The notes beneath the pieces were generated by a model. That model was not told where the DNA came from, did not search any database, and worked only from the letters and a program-made list of their open reading frames with translations. DNA of 34,633 bases from Gemmataceae bacterium (lineage in GTDB: Bacteria; Planctomycetota; Planctomycetia; Gemmatales; Gemmataceae), in assembly GCA_019748295.1 (NCBI GenBank), contig JAIEPT010000055.1:1-34633 (forward strand), written 5' to 3'. This document shows, in pieces, positions 1 through 6,583 of the stretch; position 1 is the first letter of the stretch, and every line of letters starts with the position of its first letter. Position numbers and translations under genes: made by a program.

Positions 1-43
1 TTGAGGCCCCGGCACCCGAAAGGGCCGGACGGATAGGCCGCCC

Positions 44-685
44 CTAAACCACCGCGCTACCTCTCGACTCTACTTCGGCAATGCGGGCTCCGCGCGACTT
101 GACGCCGACGCCTGGATCGTCGCTTTGACCGGAGATGACGCCGAAAACGCCGAGTCCCCAGGGGCCGGTCGTTCCGTCGGTGGCCGTGCCATACATATCG
201 CCGGTGCTGGTGCAACCGCGGTAATTGCCGCGGATGAAGCCCCACTCGAGGGTGGTCGTCTCGTTTTGCGACGGCCCGTTATCGCTGGGGCAGAGGAACA
301 CGGACATTACCGTGTGGCGCGAGGCACGCATGCTGGCGACGTCGCCCGCCGGGCTGTTCGGGCCGGGGCGGACGGCGCTGTATCCGTATTGCTGCAGGGT
401 CGTGTAGCCCTTGAAGACATTCCCCTGCTCGATGTAGGGCAGGATCGTTGCGCTCCAGGTGTAGGTGTCCCAAATGTCGTAGCGCCGGCCGTAGGGCATG
501 GCTTTGTAGGTGTCGTGAAAGCTGTGCCCGGCGAGTGCGAGTTGCTTCAGGTTGTTTTGGCACTGCGTGCGGGCCGCCGCTTCGCGCACCTTTTGGACGG
601 CAGGAACCAGCAATGCGATCAGCACGGCGATGATGGCGATCACCACCAGCAGTTCGATCAACGTAAACCCTTGACGCCTTGGCAT
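44..685 (-). CDS. DUF1559 pseudopilin-like protein, C-terminally truncated
   Basis: The protein starts with a type IV prepilin/type II secretion leader: a short basic leader MPRRQG, then [13 protein letters not shown] and a hydrophobic helix. It continues with the planctomycete DUF1559 signature ([18 protein letters not shown], then a tract ending [13 protein letters not shown]). Family members are thought to be exported, surface or pseudopilus-associated proteins that are heavily amplified in planctomycetes; their exact role is unknown. The start at 685 is chosen because GAGG lies about 9 nt upstream and the leader is then 6 residues; an in-frame ATG at 727 would give an unusually long leader. 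At about 213 residues it is shorter than the usual 300 or so. It ends in [14 protein letters not shown], just where the family normally runs into DGTSNT, and the C-terminal H-x9-DG region is absent in all three reverse frames down to the window edge. It is either a truncated gene or a relic. Confidence 0.8.
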   Translation of the reverse strand: MPRRQGFTLIELLVVIAIIAVLIALLVPAVQKVREAAARTQCQNNLKQLALAGHSFHDTYKAMPYGRRYDIWDTYTWSATILPYIEQGNVFKGYTTLQQYGYSAVRPGPNSPAGDVASMRASRHTVMSVFLCPSDNGPSQNETTTLEWGFIRGNYRGCTSTGDMYGTATDGTTGPWGLGVFGVISGQSDDPGVGVKSRGARIAEVESRGSAVV

Positions 686-1396
686 GGGTCGCACCTCGAA
701 GTAACGATGAGAAAACCATGAACGCATGGTTCCCCCATACTAAGGCCTTCCGTTTCGAATTGAAAGGGGCGATCGGCAGCGGCGTGAGCGGAAGCCAGTC
801 GTTACGGACTTGGGGCCTCATATCTTTCGCAATCGGAAGACTCGGCCAAACATGCACCGGAGATACCGCATCCTCCGCCAACTGCGACGGCAACCGCCCG
901 CGCCCGTCCCGCCGATCGCTCCCAATACATAGGTGACTCGGGCCTATCGCCACCCCCCCTGCGCCGAAAGGGCGTCCATTTCGGGGTTTCCGCGCACTTC
1001 GCCGTGCATGGCAGGATCGGCGGTTCAGCGCGGTTCGGCATGTTTGGACCCTTCCGGGCAAATCAAACAGAAGGAGGAAGGGGGGGATTCAGCAGAGATT
1101 CCCCAAGTTATGGGCTTTTTCTCAGGTTGGCGCTTCCAACTGCCGAAACAACAAGTAGCCGAGGTGCAAACCCCAGGGGGCAGGCAATCGCCGCGAAGGA
1201 CTCGGCGTTCCGCCCAACCCCCGGATGCATGCCTCGCCTTGAAGCCGCGCCGCGCCTACCCCCGGCAAGATGCCAGGGTCGTCGGCCGAACCAGGTCCCC
1301 CCGACCCGCGCTGCTCCAAGGGCCAGGCGTTTTTCCCCCAAGGTTTCCCCGTGTCGGCCGGGGACGACGACGTCATCACATAGTGGAGTGCCTGCC
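686..1396. other. intergenic region, no gene recognised
   Basis: About 710 bases lie between the divergent DUF1559 gene and the HTH/receiver gene. Several open frames cross it, but none has a convincing ribosome site, domain or codon pattern. It is GC-rich with many G and C runs. It presumably carries the two divergent promoters, but I could not identify a convincing -35/-10 pair. Confidence 0.5.
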
Positions 1397-1975
1397 ATGA
1401 AAAAAGTCTTCACCACCGGACAGGTCGCGAAGATTTGCAAAGTCGCGCCGCGGACGGTGAGCAAGTGGTTCGATTCGGGCCGGCTGCGCGGTTACCGCAT
1501 CCCGGGCAGCCAGGACCGCCGAATCCCCCGCGAACACCTCATCAAGTTCCTCAAAGAACACGGCATGCCTTTGGGCGAGCTCGAAGAAGAAGGCCTGCAC
1601 AAGGTCCTCATCATCGGCGCCGAAAAGCTGTTCATCGACCGCCTCAAGGAAATCCTTCCCGAAGACGACGACTTCAAGTTCGAAGTCGCCCACTCCGGTT
1701 TCGAAGCCGGCATTCAGGCCGAAAGCTTCCATCCCGACAGCATCATCATCGATCTCGCCATGGGCCGCTCGGAAGCCCTGCAGATCGCCAGCAATCTTCG
1801 CCGCAACCCGGCCTACGAAGCGACGATGATCGTCGCTTTGGCCAGCGAAGACGAAGCCAATCCCGAAGGACTGTCGGCCTACGGCTTCAACGAGTTCTTC
1901 AAGAAGCCCTTCGACGTCGCTCTCCTGGGCGAACGCGTCCGCACGCTGGTCGAGGAAAAACGCGCCAACATGTGA
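1397..1975 (+). CDS. excisionase-type HTH fused to degenerate receiver domain
   Basis: This 192-residue cytoplasmic protein is a likely DNA-binding regulator. Residues 4-54 form an excisionase/MerR-like winged helix (FTTGQVAKICKVAPRTVSKW, then a wing with YRIPGSQDRRIP). Residues 68-185 resemble a CheY-type receiver: strand LIIGAE, a candidate phospho-acceptor Asp119 in IIIDLAM, and the Lys of FFKKPF near 169-170. The acidic pair that binds Mg2+ in ordinary receivers (DD after the first strand) reads GA here, so phosphorylation by a normal histidine kinase is doubtful. The ATG at 1397 is preceded by GGAG about 7 nt upstream, which fixes the start; longer frames upstream look non-coding. No histidine kinase is adjacent. 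A strong terminator follows, so it is probably monocistronic. The targets cannot be read from the sequence. Confidence 0.88.
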   Translation: MKKVFTTGQVAKICKVAPRTVSKWFDSGRLRGYRIPGSQDRRIPREHLIKFLKEHGMPLGELEEEGLHKVLIIGAEKLFIDRLKEILPEDDDFKFEVAHSGFEAGIQAESFHPDSIIIDLAMGRSEALQIASNLRRNPAYEATMIVALASEDEANPEGLSAYGFNEFFKKPFDVALLGERVRTLVEEKRANM

Positions 1976-1990
1976 CCCTTCGGCACTCCG

Positions 1991-2051
1991 CGCGAACTCC
2001 TCCCCTCTCGGCAATCGCCGACCGCCGATGAGGGGAAGAGTTCGCGTTTTT
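1991..2051 (+). terminator. intrinsic terminator after the HTH/receiver gene
   Basis: A long GC-rich stem pairs CGCGAACTC.CTCCCCTCTCGGC (1991-2012) with its near complement ending GAGTTCGCG (2024-2046), followed directly by TTTTT (2047-2051). It begins 15 nt after the stop codon at 1975. Unlike most inverted repeats in this window it has the U tract expected of a Rho-independent terminator. Confidence 0.75.
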
Positions 2052-2062
2052 GGTTTCGTGGG

Positions 2063-2084
2063 AACAAGTTTATTAACTTGTTCG
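2063..2084. repeat. AT-rich palindrome, dispersed module
   Basis: GAACAAGTTTATTAACTTGTTC is an almost perfect palindrome. Related copies occur at 24371-24390 and 24418-24440, and a half copy (AACAAGTTTAT) near 5540. Its AT richness contrasts with the GC-rich surroundings. Confidence 0.7.
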
Positions 2085-2227
2085 AAGAGTCGTTTGCTGA
2101 CGGCGAATGTGAAGCATTTCCGAATCGGCAGAAAATCCACTTCTCCCGAGCCAATGCCCGGCTTGATGTCTACTGGCTTGAACCCTAGCGAGCCGCTCCT
2201 CGGCGTTCATTTCGCCGCGACCCGGCG

Positions 2228-2317
2228 GGTTAGCCGCGACGCGACGCGGAGCGCGGACTGCGTACCAAGCGATCGCGTGACGCCCAGTCCGCGCTCCGCT
2301 GCGCGTCGCGGCTAACC
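2228..2317. repeat. 90-bp inverted repeat, GGTTAG family, copy 1
   Basis: The element runs from GGTTAGCCGCGACGCG to CGCGTCGCGGCTAACC, with long pairing arms through GGAGCGCGGACTG and CAGTCCGCGCTCC. Its 90-bp length and ends match the copies at 15851-15940 and 21946-22035. Its central loop (GCGTACCAAGCGATCGCG) resembles the reverse complement of the loop in the copy at 15851, so copies sit in both orientations. It lies in the 460-bp gap between the HTH/receiver gene and the DUF1295 gene. Confidence 0.85.
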
Positions 2318-2385
2318 GTTGAGAGCGGCAAGCCATACGCCGGTCGCCTTCGGCTCCCCGCTAAACGTTCATGATTGAAATCCTC

Positions 2386-2426
2386 GGGAAGACGGCTACG
2401 AATCTTCCGCGATTCGTGGTCTTCCC
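2386..2426. repeat. hairpin directly upstream of the DUF1295 gene
   Basis: GGGAAGAC and CGAATC pair with GATTCG and GTCTTCCC around a small loop, ending 9 nt before the ATG at 2436. There is no U tract, so it is not an ordinary terminator. If transcribed it would fold in the leader and could hide the ribosome site. The function is inferred only. Confidence 0.5.
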
Positions 2427-2435
2427 GGATTTCCT

Positions 2436-3233
2436 ATGCCCCTCGATGTCGGTTCCCAATACGCCTGGGCAGCGGTCATCATGGTGGTGCTGTTCGCCGC
2501 CCTGTGGATCGTCGAACGCATTCGGCTTGACGCCAGCATGGTCGATGTCGGTTGGTCGGCGGGGCTTGGCCTGCTCGCGATCTGGTTCGCCGCCGCCACT
2601 CCCGCGGAAAACGCTCGGCCCTGGTTCGTCGCCGCTCTTGGAGCGGTTTGGTCGCTGCGCTTGGCGACGCACCTCTTGTTCGACCGCGTCATCGGCAAAC
2701 CGGAAGACGGGCGTTACGTTCGACTCCGCGCAAGTTGGGGTCCACGAGCAGGCTTCTATTTCTTTCTGTTCTTCCAGGCTCAGTCGCTGCTCGCTTTGTT
2801 GTTCGTCATGCCCTTAGCCATCGCCATGCGGGCGGATCGGTCATTGGGCGATGTCTTCGATGGGATCGGCTGCGTCATCTGGCTGATTTCCGTGGTCGGC
2901 GAAACGATGGCGGATCGGCAGTTGGCGGCGTTCCGAGCCGATCCGGCGCAGCGCGGAAAAGTCTGCCGTAGCGGCCTGTGGCGTTACTCGCGGCATCCGA
3001 ACTACTTCTTCGAGTGGCTGCATTGGTGGACCTACGTGGTCCTTGCCGTCGGCCATCCGTGGGCGTGGCTGACGTTGATCGGCCCCGCGCTCATGCTGTT
3101 CTTTCTGCTGTTCGTCACCGGCATTCGCGCCACGGAAGCGCATCTCTTGCAAAGCCGCGGCGAAGCGTATCGGCAGTACCAGCGGACGACGTCCCCCTTC
3201 ATTCCCTGGTTCCCGCGAAAGGAAACGCCGTGA
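2436..3233 (+). CDS. DUF1295 integral membrane protein (steroid 5-alpha-reductase-like)
   Basis: This 265-residue protein has about six or seven hydrophobic segments and the C-terminal signature of the DUF1295 / ICMT-like family: RYSRHPNYFFEWLHWW, then a long hydrophobic stretch and a terminal GEAYRQYQRTTSPFIPWFP. In related membrane reductases and methyltransferases this region binds NADPH or SAM. The substrate here is unknown, but a lipid is most likely because the next gene overlaps it by 4 nt and encodes a CFA-synthase-like methyltransferase. DUF1295 and CFA-synthase-like genes are found together in several bacterial lipid-modification loci. The ATG at 2436 has no strong Shine-Dalgarno site; a hairpin ends just upstream. 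The domain assignment is firm and the reaction is inferred. Confidence 0.87.
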   Translation: MPLDVGSQYAWAAVIMVVLFAALWIVERIRLDASMVDVGWSAGLGLLAIWFAAATPAENARPWFVAALGAVWSLRLATHLLFDRVIGKPEDGRYVRLRASWGPRAGFYFFLFFQAQSLLALLFVMPLAIAMRADRSLGDVFDGIGCVIWLISVVGETMADRQLAAFRADPAQRGKVCRSGLWRYSRHPNYFFEWLHWWTYVVLAVGHPWAWLTLIGPALMLFFLLFVTGIRATEAHLLQSRGEAYRQYQRTTSPFIPWFPRKETP

Positions 3234-4276
3234 GTGCGATCGATTGGGCCGAACGAGGTTGGGTGCCGGACATGGCCGTGCGTTGGGGGATCCGCCGGCT
3301 GCTCGCCGACCGCCTTCGGATGGAACAGGGGCGGAGCGCGGAGGAAGCCTCTCGGCGCAAGGGGGCGTTCGTTGCGACGTGCAAACAGGGCCCCATCGCG
3401 CACGCCGTGACGCAAGCGAACGAGCAACACTATGAAGTTCCGAGCGACTTCTACCTGCGTATCCTGGGCCCGCGGCTGAAATACAGCAGCTGCCATTGGG
3501 ACGACGGCATCAACGATCTCGCCGCTGCCGAGGACGCGATGCTCCGCCTGACCTGCGATCGCGCCGACGTGCGGGACGGCATGGACGTTCTCGAACTCGG
3601 TTGCGGCTGGGGTTCGCTGTCCCTCTGGCTCGCGGAACAATATCCGGCCGCGCGTGTCCTCGCCGTCTCCAACTCGCGCACGCAGAAAGCACACCTCGAC
3701 GAGCAAGCCCGCGTGCGCGGCTTCGAAGATCGCGTACAAGTCGTCACCTGCGATATGAACGACTTCCATGCCGACCGCCGTTTCGATCGCGTGTTGTCCA
3801 TCGAAATGTTCGAGCACATGCGCAATCACGACGCGCTGCTTCGTCGGGTCGCGGGTTGGCTTCGCAAGGACGGCAAGCTCTTCGTCCACCTCTTCGTGCA
3901 TCGTCAACTCGCTTATTCGTTCGATGCGGATGGCGACAACGACTGGATGGCTCGCCATTTCTTCACTGGCGGCATCATGCCGTCGTTCGACTGGTTCCGA
4001 CATTTCGCCGACACGATGTCGCTGACGCAGGCCTGGGCGGTGAACGGCCGACACTATGCGAAAACGCTGGAAGCCTGGCTGCGGCGGTTGGACGAACATC
4101 GCGACGAGTTGGAAGCTCTTTTTCGCCCCATGTATGGCGGCGACGCGTCGGTCCGCCTCAATCGCTGGCGGATCTTCCTGATGGCCTGTGCCGAGTTGTT
4201 CGCCTACTCCGAGGGGAACGAGTGGCATGTCGGCCACTACCTGCTCGATAAGACAAGATTGCCTTTGAGCGTTTGA
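3230..4276 (+). CDS. CFA-synthase-like SAM-dependent methyltransferase
   Basis: This 348-residue protein has the two hallmarks of the cyclopropane-fatty-acyl-phospholipid synthase superfamily: HYEVPSDFY at 67-75 (substrate-side motif before the Rossmann fold) and LELGCGWGS at 121-129 (SAM-binding motif I), followed by VLSIEMFEHM. The superfamily transfers methyl or methylene groups from SAM to unsaturated fatty-acyl chains or small amines; the plant coclaurine-type N-methyltransferases are a related branch. The GTG start at 3230 overlaps the upstream stop (GTGA), indicating translational coupling with the DUF1295 gene. The full N-terminal extension expected of CFA synthases is short, so a lipid methyltransferase other than true CFA synthase is possible. 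Confidence 0.88.
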   Translation: MSAIDWAERGWVPDMAVRWGIRRLLADRLRMEQGRSAEEASRRKGAFVATCKQGPIAHAVTQANEQHYEVPSDFYLRILGPRLKYSSCHWDDGINDLAAAEDAMLRLTCDRADVRDGMDVLELGCGWGSLSLWLAEQYPAARVLAVSNSRTQKAHLDEQARVRGFEDRVQVVTCDMNDFHADRRFDRVLSIEMFEHMRNHDALLRRVAGWLRKDGKLFVHLFVHRQLAYSFDADGDNDWMARHFFTGGIMPSFDWFRHFADTMSLTQAWAVNGRHYAKTLEAWLRRLDEHRDELEALFRPMYGGDASVRLNRWRIFLMACAELFAYSEGNEWHVGHYLLDKTRLPLSV

Positions 4277-4374
4277 TGAAAGTCCTGGGTAAATGCGTGG
4301 TTTGCGGTTGAAAACACAAGGGGGAATCCGAAGAATACCATCTACCCCACGGCGTGCCCAGAGAGGCAAATGCG

Positions 4375-4869
4375 ATGAAGTGGTCCGTTGCCGCCTGGCT
4401 TACTGGAGCCGTCGCCACCTTGGTTGGCGCCGTTGGCTTTCTCTCCATGTTTCTCCCCTACGCGGAGGCCCATCCGCATCCGGCGTGGGAGGACAACTTC
4501 TTTCGCTTCTGGTGCGGAGCCCCGTATTTCTTTTGGCTCGTGCTCGGCTTCAATTTCCGCCATCGCAATTCCGAATCCGTCACCATCTGCCTGGGGGCCC
4601 TTGTCAGTGCGGCTTGCAGCATCGGGTTGACGTGGTGGGCCATCGAGCAAGCCGCTACCGAACCCAACGCGTTCCCAGCGGCAGACGTGGCAGACGCCGT
4701 GCTGACCAGCGCCTTCGCCCAGTGGGGAACGTTTCTCGCCGCCCTATGCGTCGTCACCGTCTTCGCTTGGCTCGGCGCTCGGGCCTCGGCTCCCGGTCCC
4801 CATAACATCCTGATCGATTGCGACCACGAGGACACGGCCCTGCATCCGGTCCTGGAAGCGAAAGACTGA
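4375..4869 (+). CDS. small integral membrane protein, unknown function
   Basis: I do not recognise this 164-residue protein. It has four clear hydrophobic segments (approximate residues 5-27, 50-60, 72-92 and 115-135), an HPHP-containing loop after the first and a soluble acidic C-terminal tail (ILIDCDHEDTALHP). The ATG at 4375 has GAGAGG about 8 nt upstream and is preferred over an in-frame GTG at 4354. It lies 98 nt after the methyltransferase and only 4 nt before coaE, so it is probably cotranscribed with both. Confidence 0.75.
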   Translation: MKWSVAAWLTGAVATLVGAVGFLSMFLPYAEAHPHPAWEDNFFRFWCGAPYFFWLVLGFNFRHRNSESVTICLGALVSAACSIGLTWWAIEQAATEPNAFPAADVADAVLTSAFAQWGTFLAALCVVTVFAWLGARASAPGPHNILIDCDHEDTALHPVLEAKD

Positions 4870-4873
4870 TGGC

Positions 4874-5509
4874 ATGCCTAAACCCGTGATCGGCCTCGTC
4901 GGCGGCATCGGCAGCGGCAAAAGCTTCGTCGCTGCCGATTTCGTGCGCCACGGCGGCTACCTGATCGCGGCCGATCCCCTGGGCCATGAAGCCTTGCGGC
5001 AACCGCATCTGCGCGACCGTGTCGTCCAGCGCTGGGGCAAGAAAACGCTCGACGCGTCCGGCAAAATCGATCGCCGCGCTCTCGGCCGAATCGTGTTCGC
5101 GAATCCGATGGAACTTCGGGCCCTCGAAGCAATCACCTACCCCTACATCGAAGAACGGGTCGCGCAGGAAATCGCCAAGGCGGAATCGGATCCCGCGATT
5201 CGCTTCGTCGTGCTCGACGCCGCCGTGATGCTCGAAGCCGGCTGGGCAGACCGCTGCGACCACATCGCGTACATCGACGTCCCCCGCGAAATACGTGTCG
5301 AACGCCTGATGAAGCATCGCGGCTGGACGGAAGCCGAACTCGCCCGCCGCGAAGCGAACCAAATGCCGCTCGACGAGAAACGCCGCCATGCCGATGCGAT
5401 CATCGACAACCGAGGCGACGGCAGCGATATCGGGCCGCAAGTCGAGCGATTGCTGAAGCAGTGGAAAGGGCCGGCGTTAGCCGGAGAGTGGTCCTCATGC
5501 TCCCCGTGA
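4874..5509 (+). CDS. coaE: dephospho-CoA kinase
   Basis: CoaE phosphorylates dephospho-CoA with ATP in the last step of coenzyme A synthesis in the cytoplasm. The 211-residue protein has the P-loop GLVGGIGSGKS at 7-17, the DADxxxH-like segment IAADPLGHEAL, the lid-region signature YIEERVAQEI, and VLDAAVMLEAGW, followed by the usual LMKHRGWTEAELARR and IIDNRG. Length is normal for the family. It follows the small membrane gene by 4 nt. The last dozen residues (PALAGEWSSCSP) and the TGA fall inside repeat sequence: CCGGCGTTAGCCGG at 5471-5484 and a module starting GAGTGGTCCTC at 5486 that recurs at 24302. The C-terminus therefore looks replaced or extended by a repeat; the conserved core is intact. 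Confidence 0.95.
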   Translation: MPKPVIGLVGGIGSGKSFVAADFVRHGGYLIAADPLGHEALRQPHLRDRVVQRWGKKTLDASGKIDRRALGRIVFANPMELRALEAITYPYIEERVAQEIAKAESDPAIRFVVLDAAVMLEAGWADRCDHIAYIDVPREIRVERLMKHRGWTEAELARREANQMPLDEKRRHADAIIDNRGDGSDIGPQVERLLKQWKGPALAGEWSSCSP

Positions 5510-5550
5510 GTCCGCGGCGACGCAAGGTCAGACGACCGCGGAAACAAGTT
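5471..5550. repeat. repeat modules overlapping the 3' end of coaE
   Basis: CCGGCGTTAGCCGG (5471-5484) is followed by GAGTGGTCCTCATGCTCC (5486-5503), then GGCGACGCAAGGTCAGAC and GGAAACAAGTTTAT. The same order of blocks occurs at 24302-24385 and, inverted, at 24418-24596. Here only one arm is present, so it looks like a half element. It encodes the end of CoaE. Confidence 0.7.
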
Positions 5551-5588
5551 TATCGTTTATCGAAAATCGAAAACTGGAAACGACGCGA

Positions 5589-6182
5589 CTAACCGTTCGG
5601 GTCATCGATGAGTTCTTTCAACCGCGACGCCAACTCGGTCGGCAATCGCTCGCACCACGACTCATCCACCAACTCGACATCGATCATGTCCAGAAGGTGC
5701 ATTTGGTCTTTTCGGCGAAACGCCGTCAACTTCATCCGCACCAGCGCTTCCAGCCGAAGGATGCGATGCCGCGCGATTTCATCGGCCTCGGATACGTCAG
5801 GCGCCGGCAAAAGATCCTCCGGCTTTACCTTCTCCCCCGCAAAAAGAACATGCACGGCATCGCGCGCCTTGGAGCCCGGCCCGTCAAGGAACATGTCGAT
5901 CCCCTTGACATGACGAAAGACGAATCCCGCCCGCTCCATGGCGGCAACTGCCGCGGGCCAATCGGACCTGCGCAACAGAATGTCCACGTCCCGCGTGGTG
6001 CGAACCGCAGCCTCGTCGGCCTGGGCCACCCAGGCGCGAACCGCATTGCCGCCGATGATGGCATACGGCACACCCGCCTGTTCCAGAGTCGCCGCGGTTC
6101 GTTCCAATCGCTCCTGGATCTTTTCCACGGCACGCTCCATGCGGTTCCACAAGGCCTTGCCAGTGAGATGAAATGAAACCAC
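5589..6182 (-). CDS. minimal nucleotidyltransferase-fold protein
   Basis: This 197-residue cytoplasmic protein has the nucleotidyltransferase core: helix, then AIIGGNAVRAW (GG motif at 44-45), and RTTRDVDILL with the two metal-binding Asp at 65 and 67. It resembles the AbiEii / MNT-type and nucleotidyltransferase-domain proteins that AMPylate or NMPylate targets in toxin-antitoxin or resistance systems, and stand-alone uncharacterised versions common in planctomycetes. No partner gene of HEPN or AbiEi type is adjacent, so a toxin role is unsupported. The final NG and the TAG stop fall in GGTTAGTCGCGTCG, a degenerate arm of the dispersed 90-bp repeat. Upstream lies a broken beta-propeller relic. 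Confidence 0.8.
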   Translation of the reverse strand: MVSFHLTGKALWNRMERAVEKIQERLERTAATLEQAGVPYAIIGGNAVRAWVAQADEAAVRTTRDVDILLRRSDWPAAVAAMERAGFVFRHVKGIDMFLDGPGSKARDAVHVLFAGEKVKPEDLLPAPDVSEADEIARHRILRLEALVRMKLTAFRRKDQMHLLDMIDVELVDESWCERLPTELASRLKELIDDPNG

Positions 6183-6230
6183 CGGAAACTCCCTTCTTGG
6201 ATTAAAGGGGTCATTCTACCGCCAATCGGA

Positions 6231-6480
6231 TCACTTCTTCTCCGAGAACGCATACAGGCGCCCCTTCGTTCGCAAGTACAACGTGTCGTCCGCGATCGCC
6301 GGGGGTCGCTCCCGCGGTTTCGCCCAGTCCGGGGTTGTTCGCCACTACTTCCGGGGTCGATGCCCCACCTTTCAGGACGGTGACGGCTCCGTCGGCGTAT
6401 GAGGGAAATATGTGTCCGTTCGCGGCGACCGGCGACGCCCAATACGGGCCGGCCTCAGAGGGATCGGACCAGTAGAAATG
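6231..6480 (-). pseudogene. relic of PQQ-type beta-propeller protein, frameshifted 3' fragment
   Basis: Reading the reverse strand from 6480 gives HFYWSDPSEAGPYWASPVAA, then NGHIFPSYADGAVTVLKGG, STPEVVANN and PGLGETAGATP. After a one-base shift at the run of five C (forward 6301-6305) it continues PAIADDTLYLRTKGRLYAFS and ends EKK-stop at 6231. This is the typical last two blades of a planctomycete PQQ-binding-like / BamB-like outer repeat protein (xSPVAANGxIYxxxxDGxxxVL, then TPAIADDxLYxRTxxxLYAF). An in-frame stop lies immediately 5' (6481-6483), next to a run of nine C and a palindromic repeat (CCCCGCTGAAGCGGG near 6507), so the rest of the gene has been lost. Recognition is by eye. Confidence 0.78.
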
Positions 6481-6583
6481 TCACCCAACCCCCCCCCGAA
6501 AAGGCCCCGCTGAAGCGGGACACTACGGACACTACGGCGGGACGCTACGAACTTGCGTGGCGGGATAGCCTGCTTCGAAACAA

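Noticed and set aside
5589..6182. toxin-antitoxin or abortive-infection system around the nucleotidyltransferase
   Set aside because: No HEPN, AbiEi or other partner gene is adjacent; the neighbours are coaE and a pseudogene.
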